Part shown: positions 55,801-64,000 of the stretch, in pieces
Numbering within the stretch: the first letter of the stretch is position 1
Layout: each line of letters starts with the position of its first letter
NCBI GenBank assembly: GCA_013399115.1
Contig: VXAA01004091.1
Coordinates: forward strand, 51,812 to 115,811
Direction: 5' to 3'
Source of the DNA: Anseranas semipalmata
Lineage: Eukaryota; Chordata; Aves; Anseriformes; Anseranatidae
DNA: 64,000 nucleotides
The notes under the pieces: model-generated
What the model was told of the DNA's origin: nothing
The model's database searches: none
The model's input: the letters and a program-made list of their open reading frames with translations, nothing else
Translations under genes and position numbers: made by a program

Positions 55801-58800
55801 TTTCAGAATTTCAAAAATTCGTTTCAGTTTGTCTGGGATCTGCTATCTTACATTTATTCTCTCACAGCTTACCTTTAAGCGGTGTGATCAAGGTGGACTG
55901 AAATGGAGGAAATTAAGGAAAAAAGGAGGAAATTAATAGTTCACTTTATTCAGGATATTAAAACAGAAGAAAGATATCCTCATTACTCATGTTTTAAAAT
56001 GAAAAATCCTTAATATGTTTCAGATTTCAGCAATCCAATCTCATGTTCATCTGTTTCTCTGCCACACTTAAGTCTACTGTCAGCAGTAGGTGTTAACCAA
56101 CATACAAGAAGTTTAGTGTGATCACTGGAAAATCATACTGCAGTCAATTAAAGCTTCCAAAGCAAGCAGCAAACATTACTTCCCCTTGCAAAAAATAAGA
56201 CTAGTATGTCTATTTCTGTGCATGTACTCAGAAAATTTAGTAGCAATGCAGTTGTGCATCTTCTTCAGTGGATGATGAAAGGCCTTGTTATTTGTCACAG
56301 AGAATCTATTATCAGTCTGAAAAGGAAATACTTGAAAGTTGAAATGGAAGACACATTGTCAAGCAGTCATGCAAGCATGGATGCGATTTTAGACATCATT
56401 GCCAAAGAAGGATGCTCTAGCCTGCTAGATGAAGTCTTCATGGATTTAGAGGTTGGAACTTTTTTCCTCAAAAATAAACAAACCCACCAACAACAAAAAA
56501 CAGCAGCAGCAACAACAAGAACAACAAAAAGTGTTACTTTATAGGAAAAATAATTCAGGAATGAACTAGTTTCAAAGCCTCTTGATTGCTCAACATATTT
56601 TATATGGTTGGTGTGCTAGCAAAATGCCAGGCAGCTTCAGTAGTACTTCATTTGTATAGTTTGACTGTCAGAGACTGGAAGGTTTTTAGTTACATTCACA
56701 GGATGATTTCAGACAGGTGCTTTGTACTAGTGAGTATTTTTTTTTTTAGTGGAGTGTACTTAGACTAATACTTGCATATCTGTTTTAAGAATTATTTGGG
56801 AAGCTTCTGCTGATATTAAATTGTTATCTTTGTACAGGTGCAATAAGGAAAAGAATTAAGATTGTTAATTGACTGTAAAGNTGCTTTGTAATAGTGAGTG
56901 TTTTTTTTTTAGTGGAGTGTACTTAGACTAATACTTGCATATCTGTTTTAAGAATTATTTGGGGAAGCTTCTGCTGATATTAAATTGTTATCTTTGTACA
57001 GGTGCAATAAGGAAAAGAATTAAGATTGTTAATTGACTGTAAAGATTGGCAGTTTCTGACTGATAAATTTCCCTATTTAGGAATTCTGGCTTCTTGTATA
57101 GAATCCCCCAGGAAAAAAAAGGGGGGGGATTTTTATAGTTAAAAAGAAGTTGGGAGTGTAGGGAGGAAAGCAGGGAAATGAGAGAAACAGGGGAGGAGGA
57201 AAGATGCTCTGAGACTTGTTAAATTTATAATAATGTTTTGAAATAATGTAAACACCTTCAGTGATTCACAGTAAGAAAGATGTGGGAGCAGTGTTTATTT
57301 TAAACTTGGAGCTCTTCAGCAAGACCTTTATTTCTTGTTAACTATGTTAATCGATTATGAGGAGATGGTCGATCTACTCTAATAATCATTCTTTGAAATT
57401 ATTTAACCTCAAGCTTCATGTCACTATTAGCATTTATACAGTGCTTTAATACACAAAGAGAACAAAGCAAGATAGATGTGCAGATATTGAGAATACTGGA
57501 ATTACGTGTTGTGGAGTTCTGGGAAAGGTGTAAGGCACATAGGCCACCAGGTTTGGTATAGACACAAGAAGTTTGTGGCACCACCAGAGAGGAACAACTG
57601 GATAGCCAGTAGCAGTTCAAGAGAACAAGCATGAAATTTCATTATTGCAACAATTTAAAGGTGCCTCATTTAAAATCAGAATTGCCAGCTCTTAAGCCAA
57701 TTTTGTTCTTGCACCTTGTTTTTTTTATTCAGCATAGAAATGTAAATAGAAAACATCCTAAAGGATTTTGGAGAACTCATAAGAAACAAATGCTGAGGTT
57801 AGTGCACTTGGTTTACATGCCCAGCCGGTGTGTATGGTGGGGTAGCACTCTATGGCAACTATCACTCTGACAACCTATCGCATCATTTTTCTACGCTGTT
57901 TATTCCTGTTGAAGGAATGTAATTCAGAAATACATAACACTTAAAATTGTCTCCTATTTTTTTTAATTGCACTGATGTGGTTAAAAGTGTCAAAAATCTG
58001 TTCTCATCAATTATAATTGTTATCTTCTCAGCCCCATCTCAATGAGCTGATGACAAAGAAGTGGTTGATGGGGTCTAATGCTGTGGGGACTATTTGTGTC
58101 ACTGTAGAGGATTATTTCAATGACTTTGCAAAAATAAAAAAGCCTTATAAAAAGGTAGGTGCAGAATATTCTATGGTACTTTGCTAATATACTCTGAATA
58201 TCCTGTTGGTTTGGAATTAATGAACACTGTATGGAATATAGAATTAGAACACAGAAATTGAAATTCTGAATTGATTCATCACTGGAAAAAAAGTGTTTAT
58301 GATCTCATTGCAGAAGTCTGAATCTGGCATTTCTCATCTGTTTTGTTCACAACCATATAATATTTTCGGGGAGAGAGATCAGAGTTGCAGCATTTAATCC
58401 AGAAAATTTGTTGACATATTACTAGATTGCATTCTTAGCAGCTTGTATTTTTATACTTCACATTAGAAGTTTGTAGACTGATAAAATTACCTGTTCTGAA
58501 ACTAGCCTTGCTGGCCTGTAATTATTTTGTTTATAAATGCATATTCTGTAATTTCTAGTTTTAATATGTGCAATAAGGCATAGTTAAATCGGCAACATAA
58601 GGTTTAACAAATGCATAACATGTTGAAAATGCTCTTACAGCAGTATAATGTCCAAGGTTAGGTCTCTTTTTAATTTTTTTTTCCCTGTGACTTGTCAAAG
58701 AATTTGTGGATTTTTCTACAATCCTTTCATCTTTTAATATTCTACTTAATTTTATCCATTATTAACTAAATTTGTGTACAGTTAAGATAGCGCGTCTTAA

Positions 58801-61800
58801 ATGATTCCCAAAGATTTAGGAAATACTTGAAGCTAGTAAGATCAGGATTTACATTAAGTCTTTGAAGAAACTCTTAGGAGTGCTTATAAGATACAGTCTC
58901 AAAATCATACAGTTATTCTTTCTTACCTCAGCTCTTAAAGAGATAGAAGGGACTGCTTAAAGTTCCTCTGACCTCTTAACCTCTTCATTTTCAGTATTTG
59001 CAGATACTAAAGGCCTTATGTATGTGAATTATATATATTTTCAGTGCAGAAAATGTCTACAAAAGAAGTTAGGTTGGTCACAGAATTAGTCTATATCCAT
59101 GGAACAGTATTCTTTTCCAGGACTGGTTTGTTACTGTGAGGTAATATTGCTTGACATTTGGTTTCTTCAGTCATTAATACCAATCTCGGAGATCATTTGT
59201 GTTTCATCATGTAGCATTTATTACCACCTTATGGAGAAGAAAATGACAAACATCTTTTGGCATTCATCACACCTGCTATTCCATTGTATCGCAGCATGAA
59301 AAAGCTTCCCACATAAGACTCTGAATGTTCTAGCACTGGATGAGACATGCTTGTGTGTTTCCCTGGTATTGGGTAGGCTTTTCTTCTGGATTTAAAATAT
59401 TATTGGTTAACCATGTTCTGAAAATCCAATTTTTAAAAGCTATATGAACAGAGCACCTGAGAAGAGAGTATAGCCCAGTGGGTAGGGCAGCCTTTTGGAA
59501 CAGGGAAGATCTGAATTTTACATTCATTCTGCTTTGCTGTTTTCATCACATGCAGAGACTGCCCTATCACACTGTTGCCCTATCACACCTCTTGAGTGTT
59601 CTTTTTTTGCATTGTAGTAGAGCTGTTCTTCACTTTTTCAGTGGAATGGGGCATACATGTCAGTCTATTCTGTGGAGTTAATTTTGCTCTGTGTAATTGG
59701 CATCAGTTCCACAATAAAAAGAGAAGCCATCCCTGTACAAGCAGTAAACTGGAGTAAGTTGCATATTTGTGGTATTTCTGCGTACTTTTGAGAGCAGGAC
59801 TTGAAATCACATTTTCTACGTCCTGGATGAGGGTCGTGACTTCTGGTATTAAGTAATCCACTGCTTCCTTTTGCTTTCTCCTTTCTGAAACTTTTTTCCA
59901 AAATATTGGCTACAACTGGAAGCAGTTGTTGATTGAAACTAAAGCATGTTATATACTAATACAAACATGATTTAAAAGTTTGTGACTACCTGCTATGCAG
60001 GCTTTTTCTTAATTGTAAGTAACTTTCCCACTACAATTAGCTTTAAAAAAATAAAAATAAAAAATAGACCTTGTGGTATTTAAGGACTCTCCTTACATTA
60101 GAGTTGATGAAATGCCTATAGTGTTTTGGCTTTTTTTTGGTTTATTTCTGAACCTCAGCATTAGTCTTATACCAATACCGGATGCTTCACTTAGTCACCA
60201 GTAGCTATTTGCTATAAAAAGACAGCTCAAGAACAGCAAAGCAGTCAAAGGAGGATCTGAGAAAGCGATTGCTGTTGACTCTGCAGGTTCTGTCAGTCCA
60301 CCCTCTCCAGACTTCTTACCAGACCTGACCCCAGAGCCCAGGTAGTGCAGGTCAGATATGCAGTGCTTTATGCAGGGTATTGGAGTTCTCTAGCAAAGGC
60401 CTCTGTGATGGCTGGTCATTCCTTGACCAGGTAGGTACAAAAAGCTGCGCTGTAAGGCCAAGCACAGATCTGTTTTAAAGGTCATCCAGTCATTTCACGT
60501 TTGTTCCTCTATCTTTGGATATGCCTGTGCTCCTCCAAAATAATTCAGATACCTCGGTTTTATTTTTTTTCTTTCTGTTAATTGGCACATCCTTTTCAAT
60601 AGAGAAGGACACATTTTCACTTGTTAGCATCATGAAAATCTAAAGCCATTCAAAGTATATAGTATTAGCAAAACTATACTGGTGATAAAGTGCAAATACA
60701 CATTTCAAAGCCTATTCATTGTTTAGACTGAAAATAACAGGTATGTTTGCAGGTATCACTAGCATAAGCCACCACCTTTTTCTTTCAGACAATGACTATT
60801 GAGGCCCATCGAAGAGTGGTTGTGGAATACATCAGAGCAATCATGTTAAAACGTATATCTTTCAAGAATGCAGAAGAGAGAAAGGAGGGTGCAGAAAAAA
60901 TGATCAACGAAGCAGAACAGTTCAGATTTCTGTTTAAGAAGCTTGCGGCTGTAAGTATTTGCTTTGAGTAATGCTGTTAACCTGATAATTTAGAATAAAA
61001 CACAGGCATTTAGTGCCTGGGGAAAACAGCTAGAGTTAGATCTCCATGGCCCCAGCATGCGGGTGGCTAGTGAATACCAAGAATACCAGCTGAGGGCATG
61101 GACAGAGTTTCTGAACAAACAGAGGCCTGCTGCTAAAGTTCCTGAGCACCAGTTTCTACTTCTGTGTGTTTGAACAGCTCTTGGCAGCTGCAAGATCTGA
61201 ATGGCCTCACAGAGGCGGGTAGCCTGAATTCCGAGTAAGTGAAAGAAAAAGGCAGTTGTCTGGTAAGAAAATATAATGGGGCTTTGTTTTTCCTGGCTGG
61301 AGGAAAGGCAGATACTACATCAAACAGATAATTATNTTTTGTTTTTCCCGGCTGGAGGAAAGGCAGATAATTATCTGTTTGATGTAGTATTACCAAAGCA
61401 ACATGCAGCGTGTTTTGTTTAGAATCAACAAGACAAGTATGTTGACCCCTAAAGTGCAGTGGAAATAGGACAGGCCAAAAAAAGGGGGGGTGGGAAACAA
61501 CTTACAAGATATGCCCAAAATTAACACCGAATCTTTTTTTTTTTTTTTTAACTACAGAAGGAGCAGGAATCTGCCAGAAACCTCTTAGGGCCAGCAGATG
61601 ATCAAAATGTAGGAAGAATGCAGAGAAAGATAAAGCCAGAAAAGCTAGGGGGCTGCAGGGGAGGAACAGTATTTATCTCTGCTCACTGTGAAAGATGTTG
61701 GGGCAGCTCCTGCATCAGAATCCTCCATTATGTGGGATTCTGTGCGAGATCTCTTTCAGATTAAGGTACTGATAGAAGAGTATAAATGGAACTAAGAGCA

Positions 61801-63004
61801 CTAAAGCAGTTGATTATTTAAATAGATATTATAGTTCAGGTGATCAGTTGTTGAAAGCAGCTTTGGCCAGATAACTAGAAGGGAGCTAGCACGGGGTGAA
61901 TTTTTATGTAAAGTTTCAGGAGAGATCTGGCTTTTGCATCAGTTATTTGTAATGTTTGTGTTGGCAGTTTAGCAAAAGTTAAAGACTAGAGTGCACGGCT
62001 GTGTGGATAAATACAACGTACTGTTTCTAAGACATGTCTTTTTTTACTGATACTCTGAGGGTAGGTCTCTGGATGAGGAAGAACAGGGAAACAGAAAAGA
62101 GGCTTAATGTGACAATTCATAAATATTTTACTTAGTGCCTGAAAATTCAGATGTTTAGAGAATTTAACAGCATTGTCAGACAAAATACTAATTAATCATT
62201 TAGAAATATTAGGGGGGTTGCTTTTCTTTTGTTTTAGTGATTTTTATTTTTTTTTTGGTAGGGATCTGGAGAGGACACTGAAGGACTTTGTGATATCATT
62301 GAAGCTATTGCAGAGGTTATCAAACTAACTGATCCTTCACTGCTCTATCTGGAAGTTTCAACTTTAGTCAGTAAATACCCAGATATCAGGTAATTCTCTT
62401 TGCCTTCAAAATCAAAAATAGATAGATAACATCATAGTTTCTTTGTAGCCTTGGGATAATTTTAAAATAATGTGTAAGACATTTGCATTATTCATATTTT
62501 AGAATATAGCCACTTCTTTTAATTAATGCTAATAGAGAATGTACATGTCTTGGACTAGGAGGTATTTAAGTACTCATTGGGACAGCAAAGGAATAATGAG
62601 AATACTTCCATTCTGTGTTTTGTGAGGATAAAATACATCTTAGAGTCCTGAGAACAGCCAAAATACTGCTTTATATTGAGCTGGAAAAGCCAGTTCTTGG
62701 TGACTAGAGCTCTGATCAAGTATTAGAAGTCTGCACTGAAACTGAGTGATAGGATTGTTAACTGTGATATTTCTGACAAAATCTTACTTCTGCAAAAACT
62801 AATGCCAGCTTTTACCTTTTTTTCTTTGGCAGGGATGACCATATTGCAGCTTTGCTGACAGTGAGAGGAGATGCCAGCAGAGATATGAAGCAGACTATCA
62901 TTGAGACTTTGGATCAAGGTCCAAGCCAACCAAATCCAAACTATGTGCCAATTTTTAAAGAAATTACTGTTCCTACTCTAACTGTGCCAAAACTTCTTAA
63001 GTAA
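40713..63004 (+). CDS. EXOC3: Exocyst complex component 3 (Sec6), complete, 12 coding exons
   Basis: Subunit of the octameric exocyst, which tethers secretory vesicles to the plasma membrane before SNARE-mediated fusion; Sec6 groups with EXOC1, EXOC2 and EXOC4. The exons join in frame to 745 codons plus stop, the same length as human EXOC3. Sequence identity with the human protein is very high: [20 protein letters not shown] at the start, [15 protein letters not shown] (about 105-120), [20 protein letters not shown] (about 250), [20 protein letters not shown] (about 397), [17 protein letters not shown] (about 675), KLLK at the end. The N-terminal part (about 10-120) is helical/coiled-coil; the rest is the Sec6 helical-rod region. 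The start ATG is in exon 2 of the transcript, after about 41 nt of leader in the same exon; a non-coding first exon probably lies in or near the N gap. Confidence 0.98.
40857..45278. other. EXOC3 intron after coding exon 1
   Basis: 4.4 kb. No exon recognised. A stretch at about 42430-42560 (CCCTTTATCCATGGAGGATG) faintly recalls pogo/Tigger-type transposon ends. Ends with a T/A low-complexity block. Confidence 0.5.
45058..45098. repeat. T-run / A-run inverted low-complexity block
   Basis: T-rich run directly followed by about 13 A; self-complementary. Confidence 0.85.
45279..45498 (+). CDS. EXOC3: EXOC3 coding exon 2
   Basis: Residues 49-121, phase 0/1. [20 protein letters not shown] through ENLKNIFS. 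Acceptor GCATTTAAG, donor CAG/GTAATC. Confidence 0.97.
45499..47550. other. EXOC3 intron after coding exon 2
   Basis: 2 kb, T-rich near the acceptor; no exon or identifiable repeat seen. Confidence 0.6.
47551..48232 (+). CDS. EXOC3: EXOC3 coding exon 3 (largest)
   Basis: Residues 122-348, phase 1/2. [20 protein letters not shown] to [18 protein letters not shown]. Acceptor TTTGTTTCAG, donor AAG/GTAAGG. Nearly colinear with human, no gaps. Confidence 0.98.
48233..52034. other. EXOC3 intron after coding exon 3
   Basis: 3.8 kb without recognised genes. A (TTTTG)n tract lies at about 50813-50840. Confidence 0.6.
52035..52152 (+). CDS. EXOC3: EXOC3 coding exon 4
   Basis: Residues 349-388, phase 2/0. 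[20 protein letters not shown] and [10 protein letters not shown]; the most divergent exon compared with human. Donor ACT/GTAAGT. Confidence 0.96.
53103..53228 (+). CDS. EXOC3: EXOC3 coding exon 5
   Basis: Residues 389-430, phase 0/0. [20 protein letters not shown] then [12 protein letters not shown]. Acceptor TTTAATGTAG, donor CAG/GTATAA. Confidence 0.97.
53229..54880. other. EXOC3 intron after coding exon 5
   Basis: 1.65 kb. Holds one CR1 3' fragment (54198-54329); otherwise nothing recognised. Confidence 0.7.
54198..54329 (+). mobile_element. CR1 LINE 3' end, short
   Basis: CTCAAGGCCAGGCTGGATGG, GGGGGGTTGGAACTGGGTGA and the tail ATTCTGTGATTCTGTGA match the last 130 bp of avian CR1. Same sense as EXOC3. 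Confidence 0.93.
54881..54981 (+). CDS. EXOC3: EXOC3 coding exon 6
   Basis: Residues 431-463, phase 0/2. [20 protein letters not shown] then [13 protein letters not shown]. Donor CAG/GTAAAA. Confidence 0.97.
55448..55558 (+). CDS. EXOC3: EXOC3 coding exon 7
   Basis: Residues 464-500, phase 2/2. [20 protein letters not shown] then [14 protein letters not shown]. Donor TTTAA/GTAAGT. Confidence 0.96.
56301..56451 (+). CDS. EXOC3: EXOC3 coding exon 8
   Basis: Residues 501-551, phase 2/0. [20 protein letters not shown] to [10 protein letters not shown]. Acceptor TTTGTCACAG, donor GAG/GTTGGA is weak. Confidence 0.95.
56452..58031. other. EXOC3 intron after coding exon 8
   Basis: 1.6 kb with an AAC/CAG-like tract at 56475-56530 and a 163-bp tandem duplication around a single N. 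Confidence 0.7.
56718..57044. repeat. 163-bp direct duplication flanking a single N (probable contig join)
   Basis: 56718-56880 and 56882-57044 are almost identical (both TGCTTTGTA...TTGACTGTAAAG) and separated by exactly one N. Differences are a few bases and homopolymer length. Best read as an uncollapsed overlap. Confidence 0.9.
58032..58154 (+). CDS. EXOC3: EXOC3 coding exon 9
   Basis: Residues 552-592, phase 0/0. [20 protein letters not shown] then [17 protein letters not shown]. Donor AAG/GTAGGT. Confidence 0.97.
58155..60788. other. EXOC3 intron after coding exon 9
   Basis: 2.6 kb. No exon. Possible old tRNA-derived SINE at about 59468-59560 (perfect A-box TAGCCCAGTGGG, no clear B-box). 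Confidence 0.5.
60789..60950 (+). CDS. EXOC3: EXOC3 coding exon 10
   Basis: Residues 593-646, phase 0/0. [20 protein letters not shown] to [10 protein letters not shown]. Donor GCT/GTAAGT. Confidence 0.97.
61285..61390. repeat. Duplicated segment with inverted 24-bp arm around a single N
   Basis: A block TTTGTTTTTCC(T/C)GGCTGG...GGCAGAT occurs on both sides of N 61336. Sequence 61312-61335 is the exact reverse complement of 61367-61390. Confidence 0.9.
62262..62389 (+). CDS. EXOC3: EXOC3 coding exon 11
   Basis: Residues 647-688, phase 0/2. [20 protein letters not shown] then SKYPDI. Acceptor TTTGGTAG, donor CAG/GTAATT. Confidence 0.97.
62833..63004 (+). CDS. EXOC3: EXOC3 coding exon 12 (stop codon)
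   Basis: Residues 689-745 and TAA at 63002-63004. [20 protein letters not shown] to [11 protein letters not shown]. Acceptor TTTGGCAG. Confidence 0.98.
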
Positions 63005-63641
63005 TTGACAGTCTGGTTAGGTGTCATTACTGGTCTGGGATCAACAGGTTTGAAATATTTGAGGGCAAATTTCAAATATGGTTCAATACACACTGATACT
63101 TGCTAGGTATCTTTCTTTCTAAAGACTTGGATGTGGGGAGGTAGTCTTCCCTCTGAAATCTGATTATAAAGGTCATGTTATTGTTTGGAGAATGAAGCTT
63201 CTATTGACCAGAGGGTTCTTTACTGACCCATTTGTTTCAGCTGTTTTTGCTGTCAGCAAATACATTTTTTCTTATGAAATATGTTTGCAATGCCATATAA
63301 AGATACTTAAACTGAAAACAACAGAGCTGTGTTAGTGCTGGATCTCCTAACATATGTTGCTTACCACACCTAGGCAGACTCTCTTAGAACTATCTTTATA
63401 TGGCACTGCATTGGGCATATATTAACATCCTCAATCCACTTTCACATTATGCTTTGTGTATGTAATTACGTTGGTGTAAAATAGTTTGTTGAAGAAAGGT
63501 TAATTATGAAATCAGTTTCCTGACAAAGGACTGACCAAAACTGCTACTTTGCAATTTGATTATAGGGTGAATAAATAGCTAAAGAAGACACTTGAGGTAC
63601 AAAAATCTTCTTCAGTGATTCACTGAAAACAGCACCCCTTC

Positions 63642-63647
63642 AATAAA
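63642..63647 (+). terminator. EXOC3: Candidate EXOC3 poly(A) signal
   Basis: AATAAA about 640 nt after the stop. Confidence 0.5.
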
Positions 63648-63744
63648 ATGGTAAACCATTGCTCCCTTCAGCTCTGTATTCTTTACATCCTCATAGCATT
63701 ACAGCGGATCTAAATTGTCTTTTGTTTGGTTTGTTCGAGGTGTG

Positions 63745-63750
63745 AATAAA
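63745..63750 (+). terminator. EXOC3: Candidate distal EXOC3 poly(A) signal
   Basis: AATAAA in GTGAATAAACTTTGCA, about 740 nt after the stop; last one before the next CpG island. Confidence 0.55.
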
Positions 63751-63840
63751 CTTTGCATTTACTAGTTTTCTGGAAAGTCAAGATACTGGGTTTTATTTCC
63801 ACGGGACTTTCAGATTAATGCTTAATTTTCAGTATTAGCT

Positions 63841-64000
63841 GTTCGAGTTTTAAAACACGACGAGAACGCTGTGAAGTTAAAACGATTTGACGAAGGACCC
63901 GGTGGGGCCGGTGTCAGGCAGCGGGGGAAGCCGCAGGCTCCCGCCCTCAGGCCGGGCCGCGAGCCCGCGGCGGCAGCGTCGCCGTGGCAACAGGGGGGGG
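63841..64000. promoter_or_regulatory. Second CpG island, promoter of the next gene
   Basis: An abrupt rise in GC and CpG (GCGGCGGCAGCGTCGCC) about 90 bp after the last EXOC3 poly(A) signal, cut off by the window edge. Probably the start region of the next gene, direction unknown. Confidence 0.7.
63978..63991. promoter_or_regulatory. X-box-like RFX site in the right-hand CpG island
   Basis: GTCGCCGTGGCAAC differs from the palindrome GTTRCCATGGYAAC only at the third base and in the spacer. Such sites mark ciliary and centrosomal gene promoters. Confidence 0.65.

Larger units (their letters stand above)
63005..63775 (+). other. EXOC3: EXOC3 3' untranslated region
   Basis: AT-rich non-coding tail after the stop, with three AATAAA hexamers (63570-63575, 63642-63647, 63745-63750). 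The true end is uncertain. Confidence 0.7.

Noticed and set aside
56475..56544. Read-through of EXOC3 exon 8 into a Gln/Thr/Arg-rich tail
   Set aside because: Comes from an intronic AAC/CAG-like tract after a weak donor. The conserved junction to exon 9 at 58032 restores the family sequence.

Overview
This is vertebrate nuclear DNA, almost certainly from a bird. Genes are split into short exons with GT/AG splice sites. The interspersed repeats are avian-type CR1 LINE fragments, two of them ending in the characteristic imperfect ATTCTATGATTCTG-like tail (about 4592 and 54329). There are no prokaryotic operons, CRISPR arrays or insertion sequences. One 681-base run of N (38442-39122) and two single Ns (56881, 61336) are assembly features.

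Left half, minus strand (37637 down to 1923): 26 coding exons of an axonemal dynein heavy chain of the DNAH5/DNAH8 (outer-arm gamma) class. They encode about 1160 residues of the N-terminal tail (DHC_N1 region), in one continuous frame across every junction I could assign. Linker, AAA+ motor, stalk and C-terminal domain are not in the window. The last recognised exon has a weak splice donor. Reading through it reaches a stop codon that overlaps an AATAAA signal followed by a TG-rich microsatellite, so a tail-only transcript is possible. A terminal-exon-like reading frame of unknown identity lies further left (631-779).

Centre (37.5-39.3 kb): a CpG island, partly lost in the N gap, separates the dynein gene from EXOC3, which runs the opposite way. 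It looks like a shared bidirectional promoter and carries an X-box-like RFX site (38036-38049), as expected for a ciliary gene.

Right half, plus strand (40713-63004): the complete coding sequence of EXOC3 (exocyst subunit Sec6) in 12 coding exons. They sum to 2238 nt, or 745 codons plus stop, the same length as I recall for human EXOC3. Two single-N joins inside its introns are flanked by duplicated sequence. A second CpG island begins at the right edge (63841-64000) and holds another X-box-like site, which suggests that the next gene also has a ciliary or centrosomal role.

The window joins a cilia-restricted motor gene to a housekeeping secretion gene through one CpG promoter. The rest is intronic DNA with CR1 fragments, old SINE/LINE relics and simple repeats.
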